DNA of 59,181 nt from assembly GCA_017620915.1 (NCBI GenBank), contig JAFZSK010000107.1, forward strand, positions 1 through 59,181, in the 5' to 3' direction. The translations under genes and the position numbers were made by a program. Under the pieces are notes generated by a model. The model was not told the origin of the DNA. It made no database searches and worked only from the letters and a program-made list of their open reading frames with translations. This DNA comes from Clostridia bacterium (GTDB taxonomy: Bacteria; Bacillota; Clostridia; UBA1212; UBA1255). Below, in pieces: positions 1 to 8,487 of the stretch (within the stretch, counting starts at the first letter, position 1; each line of letters begins with the position of its first letter).

Positions 1-48
1 CAGCAGTTCGCCGCGGCGGGCCGCGGTCAGAGTGATCTTGCGAGCCAT
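1..48 (-). CDS. Unknown protein, N-terminal 16 codons only
   Basis: A gene starts here and runs off the left edge. The visible residues are MARKITLTAARRGELL, too few to assign a family. The ATG has a GGGGAGG ribosome-binding site five bases upstream, so the start is credible. It lies 22 bases downstream of the GH1 gene on the same strand and is probably co-transcribed with it. Confidence 0.6.
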   Translation of the reverse strand, partial: MARKITLTAARRGELL

Positions 49-70
49 GTTGTCCTCCCCGTGCGCGCCG

Positions 71-1447
71 TCAACGCAGGAACTCCCGCAGCCAGAGCGC
101 GCTGTCTTTGTAAACGTAATTGTCCGCGCCGTAATCGCAGCGGATCAGCCCGAAACGCATCGAGTCGCCCGCGGTCCATTCGAAATTGTCCAGCATCGAC
201 CACACGTAGTAGCCGCGCACATCGATGCCCTCGTCTATCGCCTTTTTGAGCCACTCCAGGAAGCCGTTCAGGTAGCGGATCCGGGTCACGTCGTGAACCC
301 GCGCGCGGCCGTCGGCGTCGTATACCACCTGCTCTTCGCAGTTGTACGTGCCGTTTTCGGTGATGAAGATCGGGACGTCAACACCGAAATTCTCCGTGAC
401 ATTATGCAGCGCGTCGTAGATGGCTTTGGGGTAGAATTCCGCGCCGTTGTCCATGTAGTTGCCGCCGCCGAACTCCACCGTTTCCCGCACTTTGCCGGGC
501 TCGACGGAGTCCACAACGCGATTGTAGCAGTTGAGCCCGAAAAAGTCCAGCGGCTGCCGGATCAGTTCGAAGTCGCCGGGCCGTATGTCGGGCAGGCAGT
601 CGCCCTCCGCCATATATTTGAGCAGCGCCCCGGTGTACCCGCCCTTGAACAGCGGATTCAGATAGGAACGGTACGCTTTCTCATTCTCCAGCTCGGCCAG
701 CGCGCAGTCGCGGGGATCCTCCGGCCGGGCGGGATGGTGATGCCACACGTCCACCACGATGCCGATGTTGGGCTTTGTGAGATCCAGCTCCGGCCGCTTT
801 TCGCCGAACAGTTCGCGGAACCGTTTGACCGCGCTGCCGTGGGCCAGCAGCAGGTTGTGGTTGGCCTGCCGTCCGAATCTCTCCGACTTCCGGCCGGGGG
901 CAAACGCGCCGAGCCCGTACCCGACGTAGGTGGCAATGGGTTCGTTGAACGTGCTCCACAAAGGGACAACGTCTCCGAACGTCTCGAACATGAACCCCGC
1001 GTATTCGGTGAACCAGTTCACGATGTCGCGGTTCAGGAAGCCGCCGCGGTACTCCAGTTCCTGCGGCAGGTCCCAGTGGTACAGCGTGGCGTTGGGCATC
1101 AGTCCCAGCCGCAGCATCTCGTCTATGGCGCGCTTGTAGAAGTCAACGCCCTTCTGATTGACGCGCCCCGCGCCGTCGGGCATGACCCGCGCCCAGGAGA
1201 ACGAGAACCGGTGGGAATTGACGCCCAGCCCGCGCATCATGGCGAGCTGCTCCGGATATTTATGGTAATAATCGCAGGCAATATCCGGGGTCTGTCCCCC
1301 GTATGTTTTGCCCGGGGTGCGGGCAAACACGTCCCAGATCTCGGCGCCTTTGCCGTCCTCAAACACCGCGCCTTCGATCTGCGCCGCCGAGGTGGCAATG
1401 CCCCACTTGAATCCTTCCGGGAAATCCCGCGCGGTCAGTTTCGCCAT
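71..1447 (-). CDS. GH1 family beta-glucosidase
   Basis: This 458-residue protein is a full-length glycoside hydrolase family 1 enzyme, a retaining TIM-barrel that releases glucose (or a related sugar, possibly 6-phosphorylated) from beta-linked di- and oligosaccharides. Visible family landmarks are the N-terminal FPEGFKWGIATSAAQIEG, the acid/base motif TFNEP with Glu169, the nucleophile motif ITENG with Glu364, and WSMLDNFEW near the C-terminus. There is no signal peptide, so it should act in the cytoplasm on imported sugars. The ATG is preceded by AGGAGGGG at seven bases. Beta-glucosidase is the likeliest activity; the substrate (glucoside, galactoside or 6-phospho-glycoside) cannot be read from the sequence with certainty. 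Confidence 0.93.
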   Translation of the reverse strand: MAKLTARDFPEGFKWGIATSAAQIEGAVFEDGKGAEIWDVFARTPGKTYGGQTPDIACDYYHKYPEQLAMMRGLGVNSHRFSFSWARVMPDGAGRVNQKGVDFYKRAIDEMLRLGLMPNATLYHWDLPQELEYRGGFLNRDIVNWFTEYAGFMFETFGDVVPLWSTFNEPIATYVGYGLGAFAPGRKSERFGRQANHNLLLAHGSAVKRFRELFGEKRPELDLTKPNIGIVVDVWHHHPARPEDPRDCALAELENEKAYRSYLNPLFKGGYTGALLKYMAEGDCLPDIRPGDFELIRQPLDFFGLNCYNRVVDSVEPGKVRETVEFGGGNYMDNGAEFYPKAIYDALHNVTENFGVDVPIFITENGTYNCEEQVVYDADGRARVHDVTRIRYLNGFLEWLKKAIDEGIDVRGYYVWSMLDNFEWTAGDSMRFGLIRCDYGADNYVYKDSALWLREFLR

Positions 1448-1487
1448 TAATTAACCCCTCCTGTTTATCGTTTAACCACTGTAAACA

Positions 1488-2507
1488 CTACTGCTGCCAA
1501 TCTTCTGATATTTCAAGAATATCGATCTCTCCATATACATCCTTTATCATTTGTACTATCTCTTCTTCCGTATATTTAAGGCTGATTATTCCTTTTCTGG
1601 CTATCAAATTAATGCCGTTAGTACATATAATATACTCGTTCGTCTTATTCAGATCGATAGAGTAATCAAGCAGCGGAGAATCAAAAAGCCAGATAATGTA
1701 GCATCTGCTATATCCATTAATCTCCTTTGACTTTGGTTCATAGTTCTCCCCGGAAAAGCGCCGGGTAATCAGTTGCTCATTATGAGGATCATAATCCCCC
1801 TTATATACTTTTTCGATTTTGCATATGTATTTCGAATAGTATTGACCTGGTTTCCGATCTGAGTACGGTTGAATCACCTTTATCTTCATAATATATGATG
1901 CTTCAGTAATAATATCAGCGATATCATCCGACTCAATAAAGTAAAATCCGTACGCGACAGGAGGATCGCAGGCTGCGGCAAGTTCTTTAACATAAGCCAG
2001 AAATGAATCAAAGTTTCTGAAACGTTCTTTTGAAGCGAGCGTCATATAATCCAGGTGCTTATACTCCCCCAAAACAAACCAAAAAGAATCTTCATATTGA
2101 TCTACCGGGCAGAATACACCGCATGGATAAAAATACTCCCCGTCAAACACATTCTGAAACTTTTTGGCCACCAGCAGATACCGCTCTCCTTTGCCGAAAG
2201 GCAGGCGGCCTTCTCCGTCGTTTTTAATAATGATACGGTCGTCAACATCTCCTTTTATTCGATCAATAACGCAGATTTCCTCATAGTATTGGCCATCAAT
2301 GTTTTTGATACTGTTTCCGGTATATTCACCAATGAAAATAAATGAATCTTGAATGGTTGTTTCTATCCCTCCAGTACAAACCCCATCGCCAGCATTATAA
2401 CTCAAATAACTGTATTTATCCGAAAATACCGGGACATTGCCCCTGCACGAAATCATACACAAGCAAAGGAACACGATATGGATCGACAGAATAACCATCC
2501 GTTTCAT
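1488..2507 (-). CDS. AT-rich lipoprotein with internal duplication
   Basis: This 339-residue protein starts with a hydrophobic signal and a plausible lipobox ending at Cys21 (MISC), so it is probably a membrane-anchored lipoprotein. I do not recognise the family. Two halves resemble each other: one has a stretch ending VIDRIKGDVDDRIIIKN and then GERYLLVAKK, the other has ICKIEKVYKGDYDP and then YIIWLF. This suggests two copies of a small beta domain. The gene is visibly richer in A+T than its neighbours, which may mean recent acquisition. It begins two bases after the stop of the Fn3-like gene (2510-4117), with GAGGAT as ribosome-binding site, so the two are likely one transcript. Confidence 0.75.
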   Translation of the reverse strand: MKRMVILSIHIVFLCLCMISCRGNVPVFSDKYSYLSYNAGDGVCTGGIETTIQDSFIFIGEYTGNSIKNIDGQYYEEICVIDRIKGDVDDRIIIKNDGEGRLPFGKGERYLLVAKKFQNVFDGEYFYPCGVFCPVDQYEDSFWFVLGEYKHLDYMTLASKERFRNFDSFLAYVKELAAACDPPVAYGFYFIESDDIADIITEASYIMKIKVIQPYSDRKPGQYYSKYICKIEKVYKGDYDPHNEQLITRRFSGENYEPKSKEINGYSRCYIIWLFDSPLLDYSIDLNKTNEYIICTNGINLIARKGIISLKYTEEEIVQMIKDVYGEIDILEISEDWQQ

Positions 2508-2509
2508 TA

Positions 2510-4117
2510 CTATCCTCGCTTTTTAAGAATGAAGAACGCCGCCGCGCCGATGCCGGCAATACCCAGCATGATCAGCACGCCGATCAATATGCCGAGGCCG
2601 AGTTTGTTGCCGCCGCGGTCGGTTTTATTATCATTGCTACCGTTGTTGGCGTTATTATCGTTGTTGCTGTTCACGTCGTCCGGTTCGCTGCCGGGCGTGG
2701 CTTGCGGTGCGTCGGTCGCCACAGGCTCGTCTGTTGTCACAGGTTCATCAGTAGTCGCCGGTTCATCGGTAGCGACCGGTTCCGCCGTGGCAGGAGCGTC
2801 AACAGTAAACCGCCACAGCGCACCGACCACATTGGACGCTCCTTCCGGGCGCAGGAAGAATTCCGTCGCGGTCAGATCGCCCGCCAGGAACTGCGCGTCC
2901 GCCGCGAATTCGTACCCCGCGTTAGCCTGATACGATATCCTCAGGATATACTTTTTGCCGGCCTCGAACACGTAATCTTCGGGCAGCGGTTCATCCGTTG
3001 CGGCCGTGTCGAGCCATATCGAACCGACGCTGTATTTGTCCGGTTCCAGCGAGACCGCTTTTTCCGCCTTGGCGCCTACAACGGGAATCGCGATCGAACA
3101 CTTTGCCAGATCCAGCAGTTCCGTCGCGCTGCCTTCCGGTTTGACCACCAGCGTCAACGCACACGTATCCGTCTCGATCCAGTGCTTGCCGGTGGCGGTC
3201 GGGTCGTAGAACAGCTTCAGCGTCGCGTGGTATTCGCCCGGCGCGATATTTTCCGCGGTGCCCACCGTCTCATGATATACGGCATGCAGTTCCGCGTAAT
3301 TGTACGGTCCGAACTGGGGCGCCGTAAAGCACGCCGCATCTTCGCCTTCGATCTCAAATTTCATGTAGCTTCTTGCGTTGTGCACGTATTTTCCGCCCAG
3401 CTGCACACCTACGCTGTCGAAAGTGGAGGTTTCTCCCGGCGCGATCTCCAGGTTCAGTTCCGACGTCTGAAGTGTGGGGTAGTCGTCCGATGTTATCGAC
3501 AGCGCCGCGACTTCGGATTCTCCCCGGGCAAATTCGTTGCCCGCGCCGTTTTTATACGCGGCCACAAGGGCGGTATAGTTGCCGTTGCCGGTGTCGAACA
3601 CGATCTCGGAGGCGTTGTACTCCGGAAGCTCCGCTGAGATCTCGTGGATCAGCTGGATCTGCACTCCGTCGCCATCGCATACCCACAGATCGTAATACTC
3701 CGCGCCGTCCACCGAGTCCCAGAACACGTAGTTGCTCTCCGGCTCGTAGCGTACAGAGATCGGCAGCGGCTCGCCGGGTATTTCGATGGAACCAGAGTTT
3801 TCGAATTCGCCGTGTTCCCCGCCTTTGATCCACCTGACCGCGAAAGTATAATTGTAGCCCGCATGCAGATATTCGGTAAAATCGAAACTGCACTCGGTGA
3901 CGGTCTCGCGGAATACAGTATTCCAGGTCCGCCAGTACAGCGATATCTCATAGCCGTCGGCGCCTTCCACCGGGTCCCAGACGGCGGTCTTGCCTTCCCA
4001 GCGCACGTTCAGCGAACTCTCCGCGCGCACTTCCGGGTTTATGATTCCAAACAACGCGCACATAATGACCAGCGCCGCGATCAATGCCGTCACGCCCGCC
4101 CACAGCTTATTTTTCAT
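2510..4117 (-). CDS. Fn3-like surface protein with C-terminal membrane anchor
   Basis: This 535-residue protein has an N-terminal hydrophobic signal (about residues 7-30) and two fibronectin type III-like beta domains (about 35-110 and 115-205). In these, the motifs TAVWDPVEGADGYEISLYW and VFWDSVDGAEYYDLWV mark the typical strand pair. Further beta-rich sequence follows, then a low-complexity linker of repeated TDEPV/ATDEP units and Asn/Ser (about 440-508), a transmembrane segment (about 509-531) and a short KKRG tail. The layout is that of an exported protein tethered to the cell membrane by its C-terminus. No catalytic motif is visible. Its role may be adhesion or carbohydrate binding, but this is inference. 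GGAGG precedes the ATG. Confidence 0.8.
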   Translation of the reverse strand: MKNKLWAGVTALIAALVIMCALFGIINPEVRAESSLNVRWEGKTAVWDPVEGADGYEISLYWRTWNTVFRETVTECSFDFTEYLHAGYNYTFAVRWIKGGEHGEFENSGSIEIPGEPLPISVRYEPESNYVFWDSVDGAEYYDLWVCDGDGVQIQLIHEISAELPEYNASEIVFDTGNGNYTALVAAYKNGAGNEFARGESEVAALSITSDDYPTLQTSELNLEIAPGETSTFDSVGVQLGGKYVHNARSYMKFEIEGEDAACFTAPQFGPYNYAELHAVYHETVGTAENIAPGEYHATLKLFYDPTATGKHWIETDTCALTLVVKPEGSATELLDLAKCSIAIPVVGAKAEKAVSLEPDKYSVGSIWLDTAATDEPLPEDYVFEAGKKYILRISYQANAGYEFAADAQFLAGDLTATEFFLRPEGASNVVGALWRFTVDAPATAEPVATDEPATTDEPVTTDEPVATDAPQATPGSEPDDVNSNNDNNANNGSNDNKTDRGGNKLGLGILIGVLIMLGIAGIGAAAFFILKKRG

Positions 4118-4139
4118 GGCTAATGCCTCCTTAACGCGT

Positions 4140-6887
4140 CTAGCCGCGCCCCGCCGCTTTCTGCGAAAGCTTGTACAGCTCGTTCATCGCTTCGATCGGG
4201 GTCAATTCCTGCACTTTCAGATTTTTAAGGGTGTCAATGATTTCGTCCTGCATCACCGTGTTGGCGGTGTAGGCGATCAGATCCGGACTGCCGCCGTCAT
4301 AAATATCGTCAACACGTGCCGTTTTGCCCCGGCCTCTCCCCCGGCCGGTGCCGCGTTTGCCCGGGCTCTCGCTCTCCAGCTTGTCCGCCAGTTCCTGCGC
4401 CCGGAGCGTCACGGTCTTCGGGATGCCCGCCAGCGCCGCCACGCACACGCCGTAGCTGCCGTCTGCCGCGCCGCGTTTGATCTTGCGTTTGAATACGATG
4501 TTGTCCCCGGTGCGGTCCGCGTCGGAGCAGTAGTTTTTGACCCCGTCCATGCGGGATTCCAGCTCGGTGAGTTCGTGATAATGGGTAGCGAACATCGTCC
4601 GCGCGCCCACAGTGTCATGGATGTATTCCAGCACCGCCCACGCGATGGACAGGCCGTCGAACGTGCCGGTGCCGCGCCCGATCTCGTCCAGGATCAGGAA
4701 GCTTTTCGCCGTGGCGCCCTGCAGGATGTTGGCCACTTCCGTCATTTCCACCATGAACGTACTGCGGCCGGACGCCAGGTCGTCGGAGGCGCCGACGCGG
4801 GTGAACAATTTGTCCACCACCGAGATCCGGGCGTAGGACGCGGGCACGAAGCTGCCCGCCTGGCACATCAGCACGGTGAGCGCCGTCTGCCGCATATATG
4901 TGGATTTGCCCGCCATATTCGGACCGGTGATCACCAGCATCCGGTGGTCGCCGGAGTTGATCTCCACGTCGTTGGGTATGAAATCGCCCGCAGGCAATAC
5001 CTGTTCGATCACCGGATGGCGGCTGTCTTTCAGTATGATTTCGCCGGTCTCCGAGTCGCATACTTCCGGGCGGCAATAATTCTCCCGGTCCGCCACTTCC
5101 GCCAAAGAGCAGAGCGCGTCCAGCACGGCCAGCGCCCGGGCGGTATCCGTGAGCGTGCCGGTGTGCTCGCCGACCTTGTCCCGCAGTTCGGAGAACAGCC
5201 GGCTCTCCAGCCGTATCAGCCGCTCCTGCGCGCCGAGGATCGTGTCCTCCATCTGCTTCAGCTCTTCGGTGATGTAGCGCTCGCCGCCCGTGAGGGTCTG
5301 CTTGCGGATGTACGTGTCGGGCACCATTTCCTTGAAGGAATTGGACACCTCGATATAGTAGCCGAATACTTTGTTGTAGCCGACTTTGAGGGTCTTGATG
5401 CCGGTGTTGTCCCGCTCCCGGGCTTCCAGCGCGGTGAGCCAGCCTTTGCCGCCGTTGGCCGCGTCCCGCAGTTTGTCGACCTCTTCGTCGTACCCGGCAC
5501 GGATAAAGCCGCCGTCTTTCATCAGCATGGGCGGATCCGGCACCAGCGCGCGTTCCAGCAGCGCCTGTATGTCTTCCAGGGGGTCAATATCCGCCCCGCA
5601 CTCCCGTATTATCTCCGCACGCAGTCCGCTCAGCGCGGCTTTCAGCGCGGGCAATTTCCCCAGCGACGCCCTCAGCGACACCAGATCCCGGGGCGACGCG
5701 GTGCCCAGCGATACTTTGCCCGCCAGCCGTTCGATATCATATATGCCGTCCAGCAGTTCCCGGAGCTCCTGCCGCGTCATGAACGCGTCCTTCAGCTCGC
5801 CTACGCCGTCCAGGCGTTTATTAATGGCGTCCACGTCGATCAGCGGCTGCTCGATCCAGTGCCGGAGCGTGCGGCCGCCCATGGCGGTGGCGGTGCGGTC
5901 CAGCACCCACAGCAGGCTGCCGCGTTTCGATTTATCCCGCATCACTTCGGTCAGTTCCAGATTGCGCCGCGACGAGGCATCGACCGCCATGTATTCCGCC
6001 ACCGTGTACAGTTTCGGCGTCATGATGCGGTCGAGATTGACCTTCTGCGTGCCCTCCAGGTAATCCATCAGCGCGGCGTACGCGGAGAGCCCCAGCTCGT
6101 GGTGCTTCAGTTCGGATTCTTTTGGTCTGGCCGCCGCCTTCAGCGCCTGCATCTCCCGCTGAAACCGCTCGTACCCCGCCTGCGGCGAGAACGATTCCTC
6201 CGCGGGCGTGCCGATAAACACGCGGGACACTTCTTTCAGGTAGTTTTCCAGCCGTTCCCGTGTTCGTCCGCCGGGATTGATCAGGAATTCGGAAGGAGCG
6301 AAGCGGGCAATTTCATCGCACAGCCGGTTGTACGTGCTCCCCACGGTGAGCGACGTGATGTACATCTCGCCCGTGGACAGGTCGGCGGCGGCAATACCGT
6401 ACATTCCCCGGAACTCGTACACGCACATGATGTAGTTGTTGGCCTTGCGGTCCAGCATCGATTCGTCAGTGACCGTGCCGGGCGTGTACACTTTGATTAT
6501 GTCGCGCTTGACCAGACCCTTCGCCAGCGCCGGGTCTTCGATCTGTTCGCACACAGAGATCTTATAGCCTTTGGCGATGAGCCGGCTGATATATGACAGA
6601 CTGGCGTGGTACGGAATGCCGCACATCGGCGCGCGTTCCGCCATGCCGCAGTCCTTGCCGGTGAGCACCAGTTCGAGTTCCCGCGACACGGTCTTCGCGT
6701 CGTCGAAGAACATCTCGTAAAAGTCACCCAGCCGGAAAAACAGGATGCTGTCGGGGCAGCGCGCCTTGATCTCCAGATATTGTTTCATCATCGGGGTGAC
6801 CGGCAGGTCGCCGGCGGCAATTGAGCCCGTGCCCTTGCCCGGTTTGTCAATGCCGGTCGCTTCCCCGTTTGTAATGCTTTTGCCCAT
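4140..6887 (-). CDS. mutS: DNA mismatch repair protein MutS
   Basis: This is a full-length MutS of 915 residues, which recognises base mismatches and small loops and starts mismatch repair with MutL. The mismatch-reading Phe-X-Glu motif is at residues 56-58 (DFYEMF), inside the N-terminal domain that begins TPMMKQYLEIK. The ABC-type ATPase Walker A motif GPNMAGKST is at residues 655-663, followed by the DEIGRGTGTFDG segment. About 30 extra residues precede the usual start, and a basic Arg/Gly linker (GKRGTGRGRGRGK) lies near the C-terminus. The ribosome-binding site is weak. No mutL follows, because the downstream gene is the Fn3-like surface protein, so mutL must be elsewhere if present. Confidence 0.97.
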   Translation of the reverse strand: MGKSITNGEATGIDKPGKGTGSIAAGDLPVTPMMKQYLEIKARCPDSILFFRLGDFYEMFFDDAKTVSRELELVLTGKDCGMAERAPMCGIPYHASLSYISRLIAKGYKISVCEQIEDPALAKGLVKRDIIKVYTPGTVTDESMLDRKANNYIMCVYEFRGMYGIAAADLSTGEMYITSLTVGSTYNRLCDEIARFAPSEFLINPGGRTRERLENYLKEVSRVFIGTPAEESFSPQAGYERFQREMQALKAAARPKESELKHHELGLSAYAALMDYLEGTQKVNLDRIMTPKLYTVAEYMAVDASSRRNLELTEVMRDKSKRGSLLWVLDRTATAMGGRTLRHWIEQPLIDVDAINKRLDGVGELKDAFMTRQELRELLDGIYDIERLAGKVSLGTASPRDLVSLRASLGKLPALKAALSGLRAEIIRECGADIDPLEDIQALLERALVPDPPMLMKDGGFIRAGYDEEVDKLRDAANGGKGWLTALEARERDNTGIKTLKVGYNKVFGYYIEVSNSFKEMVPDTYIRKQTLTGGERYITEELKQMEDTILGAQERLIRLESRLFSELRDKVGEHTGTLTDTARALAVLDALCSLAEVADRENYCRPEVCDSETGEIILKDSRHPVIEQVLPAGDFIPNDVEINSGDHRMLVITGPNMAGKSTYMRQTALTVLMCQAGSFVPASYARISVVDKLFTRVGASDDLASGRSTFMVEMTEVANILQGATAKSFLILDEIGRGTGTFDGLSIAWAVLEYIHDTVGARTMFATHYHELTELESRMDGVKNYCSDADRTGDNIVFKRKIKRGAADGSYGVCVAALAGIPKTVTLRAQELADKLESESPGKRGTGRGRGRGKTARVDDIYDGGSPDLIAYTANTVMQDEIIDTLKNLKVQELTPIEAMNELYKLSQKAAGRG

Positions 6888-6936
6888 GTTGTTATGTTCC
6901 GTTCAGTTATTGACCGCCGCATGCCGCGGCCGCATA

Positions 6937-7314
6937 TTATTGACAGCCGGGACAGGTCTGGCACGAGCCGGTGCAACCGCCGCCGTCTTCGAGGTAGTGC
7001 TGGATGATGTCGTTGACCGTGCTCATCATGTTTTCGAAGCCTTTCTTCGCGTCGAAATAGTTTTTGGTCACTTCGTAGGAGTTCAGCTGCTGCTGCTTGG
7101 CCATCAGCGTGTCGCGGATGCGCTCGAGCTCCTCCTTGGCCAGGTCTTCGCGGGACCCTTCCACCATTTTGACCTGCAGGTCTTTGTATTCTTTGATCAG
7201 CGTCTGGGCTTTGGGGTCAACGATCAGCGCCGCCTCCGCCTCTTTCCACGTCTGAAATTCTCCCGACAGCGCGATCGCCGAACCCAGCAGTGATGCCGCT
7301 TCCACATAATCCAT
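6937..7314 (-). CDS. YlbF/YmcA family protein with C-terminal cysteine tail
   Basis: This 125-residue helical protein belongs to the YlbF/YmcA (DUF964) family. In Bacillus subtilis its members RicA and RicF, with RicT, form an iron-sulfur complex that affects RNase Y-dependent RNA processing, biofilm formation and competence. The sequence shows the helical core (SGEFQTWKEAEAAL, KEYKDLQVKMVEGSREDL) and a C-terminal tail with Cys114, Cys118, Cys121 and Cys124, which fits metal or Fe-S binding. It lies upstream of mutS, about 50 bases away, and may share its transcript. AAAGGAG precedes the ATG. Which Ric paralogue it represents is unclear. Confidence 0.85.
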   Translation of the reverse strand: MDYVEAASLLGSAIALSGEFQTWKEAEAALIVDPKAQTLIKEYKDLQVKMVEGSREDLAKEELERIRDTLMAKQQQLNSYEVTKNYFDAKKGFENMMSTVNDIIQHYLEDGGGCTGSCQTCPGCQ

Positions 7315-7350
7315 ATTTAGTCAGCTCCTTTCTGTAATTTGCTGTCTGTT

Positions 7351-7379
7351 ATTATACCATAACGGGCTGTTTTGCGCAA
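7351..7379 (-). promoter_or_regulatory. Sigma-A-type promoter for the ylbF-like gene and mutS
   Basis: On the minus strand the -35 box is TTGCGC and the -10 box is TATAAT, separated by 17 bases. It lies about 37 bases before the start codon of the YlbF-family gene, with AAAGGAG between. Confidence 0.6.
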
Positions 7380-7390
7380 TTGTCAGAGTG

Positions 7391-7419
7391 TTGCATTTTA
7401 TATGTTGACAATATATAAT
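7391..7419 (+). promoter_or_regulatory. Candidate promoter for the plus-strand permease
   Basis: The -10 box TATAAT is perfect; the -35 box TTGCAT at 17 bases is weak. It is divergent from the ylbF-side promoter and about 80 bases upstream of the permease start. Confidence 0.45.
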
Positions 7420-7499
7420 ATCTTTAGTGATACGCCGGCACGCCGCCGGCATTCCGAATCCACAATCTTCACAGAAAGCGTCAGGTGAGTGTTTTTACC

Positions 7500-8330
7500 A
7501 TGGACAGAGCATCTAGAGGAAAACAGATCAAAATATACGTGGGCAAATGTTTCCGTGTGTTTGTTCACGAACACGGCTGGAAACTGTTCATCAGCACGGC
7601 GATCATTACGCTGCTGATCGCATTCGTTATTGACCGGAAGATGATGTTTGAAGACTATGTTGCCACCCGCAACGGCGTGTTTGCTCTTACTTGCGGCTGC
7701 ATCTGGATCGGCATTTTCAACTCGATCCAGTCGGTATGCAAAGAGCGGGATATAATCAAACGCGAACACCGTTCAGGCCTGCATATCTCGTCATACGTAC
7801 TGGCGCACACGATCTTCGAACTGGTGATCAGTTTTGTCGAAAGTGTCATCGTTACGATCCTGTTCTGCATCTTCTTCGCGTCGAATATGCCGGAGCAGGG
7901 CATTATAATGCCGCTGGTGATAGAACTGTGGCTGGCATTCTTCTTCACGATCTTCGCTTCCGACACGCTGGGCCTGATGGTCTCCAGCATCGTTAAAACG
8001 CCCACCACCGCCATGACGGTGATGCCGTTCGTACTGATCATTCAGCTGGTCATGTCCGGCTTTATTTTCGAACTCAAAGGCGTTATGGACACGGTCTCAT
8101 ACCTGACGGTATCCAAATGGAACCTGAACGCTCTCTGCACCTCTTTGAACGTGAATGCGCTGGGCGAGAATAACCCATTTGTGCATGAAATGTACGAACT
8201 GCACAAGAATGATTACATCTTTGAGACAGGCCCGTATTTGCTGAAATTTTTAGTTCTGATCGGATTTATAGTGTTGTATACCGTTATCAGCATCATCAGC
8301 CTGCATTTCGTTGACAAAGACAAGCGCTGA
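7500..8330 (+). CDS. ABC-2 type transporter permease (orphan)
   Basis: This membrane protein of 276 residues is the only plus-strand gene in the window. It has about six hydrophobic segments and the motif CKERDIIKREHRSGLHISSY between the second and third. That motif is typical of the membrane half of ABCG-like exporters and of permeases fused to an FHA/ATPase half in Bacillota. No ATP-binding domain is encoded next to it, so it must use a partner encoded elsewhere or be a remnant of a larger transporter. The ATG at 7500 is preceded by AGGTGAG at ten bases; an in-frame GTG at 7485 is an alternative. The substrate is unknown. A strong terminator follows the gene. Confidence 0.8.
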   Translation: MDRASRGKQIKIYVGKCFRVFVHEHGWKLFISTAIITLLIAFVIDRKMMFEDYVATRNGVFALTCGCIWIGIFNSIQSVCKERDIIKREHRSGLHISSYVLAHTIFELVISFVESVIVTILFCIFFASNMPEQGIIMPLVIELWLAFFFTIFASDTLGLMVSSIVKTPTTAMTVMPFVLIIQLVMSGFIFELKGVMDTVSYLTVSKWNLNALCTSLNVNALGENNPFVHEMYELHKNDYIFETGPYLLKFLVLIGFIVLYTVISIISLHFVDKDKR

Positions 8331-8358
8331 TCAACCCGCGCTTATATGCAAAAATCAA

Positions 8359-8386
8359 GGGGCAGATCGTGATCTGCCCCTTTTCT
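8359..8386 (+). terminator. Rho-independent terminator of the permease gene
   Basis: A perfect ten-base inverted repeat (GGGGCAGATC/GATCTGCCCC) is followed by TTTTCTTTTC, 29 bases after the permease stop codon. Confidence 0.9.
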
Positions 8387-8406
8387 TTTCGTTTCTTATT
8401 CTCGCC

Positions 8407-8474
8407 CTGCGAAGCCGAGTGAATGACAAAGCATTTCGTTCCCCGGAAATGCGGCGTCATCACTCGGTTCGCAG
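8407..8474. repeat. Long imperfect palindrome between convergent genes
   Basis: Two arms of about 30 bases are almost perfectly complementary. The left arm begins CTGCGAAGCCGAGTGA and the right arm ends TCACTCGGTTCGCAG, with inner arms GCATTTC/GAAATGC around a short loop. There is no T tract at its edge. It lies between the convergent permease and lipoprotein genes and could end the lipoprotein transcript, or be a small repeated element. Confidence 0.75.
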
Positions 8475-8487
8475 TTTGCCATTATCG

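Noticed and set aside
3990-6596. Long open frame of 868 codons on the plus strand opposite mutS
   Set aside because: It is the antisense of a well-supported mutS gene in GC-rich DNA, and its translation is rich in His, Arg and Val with no domain or ribosome-binding site.
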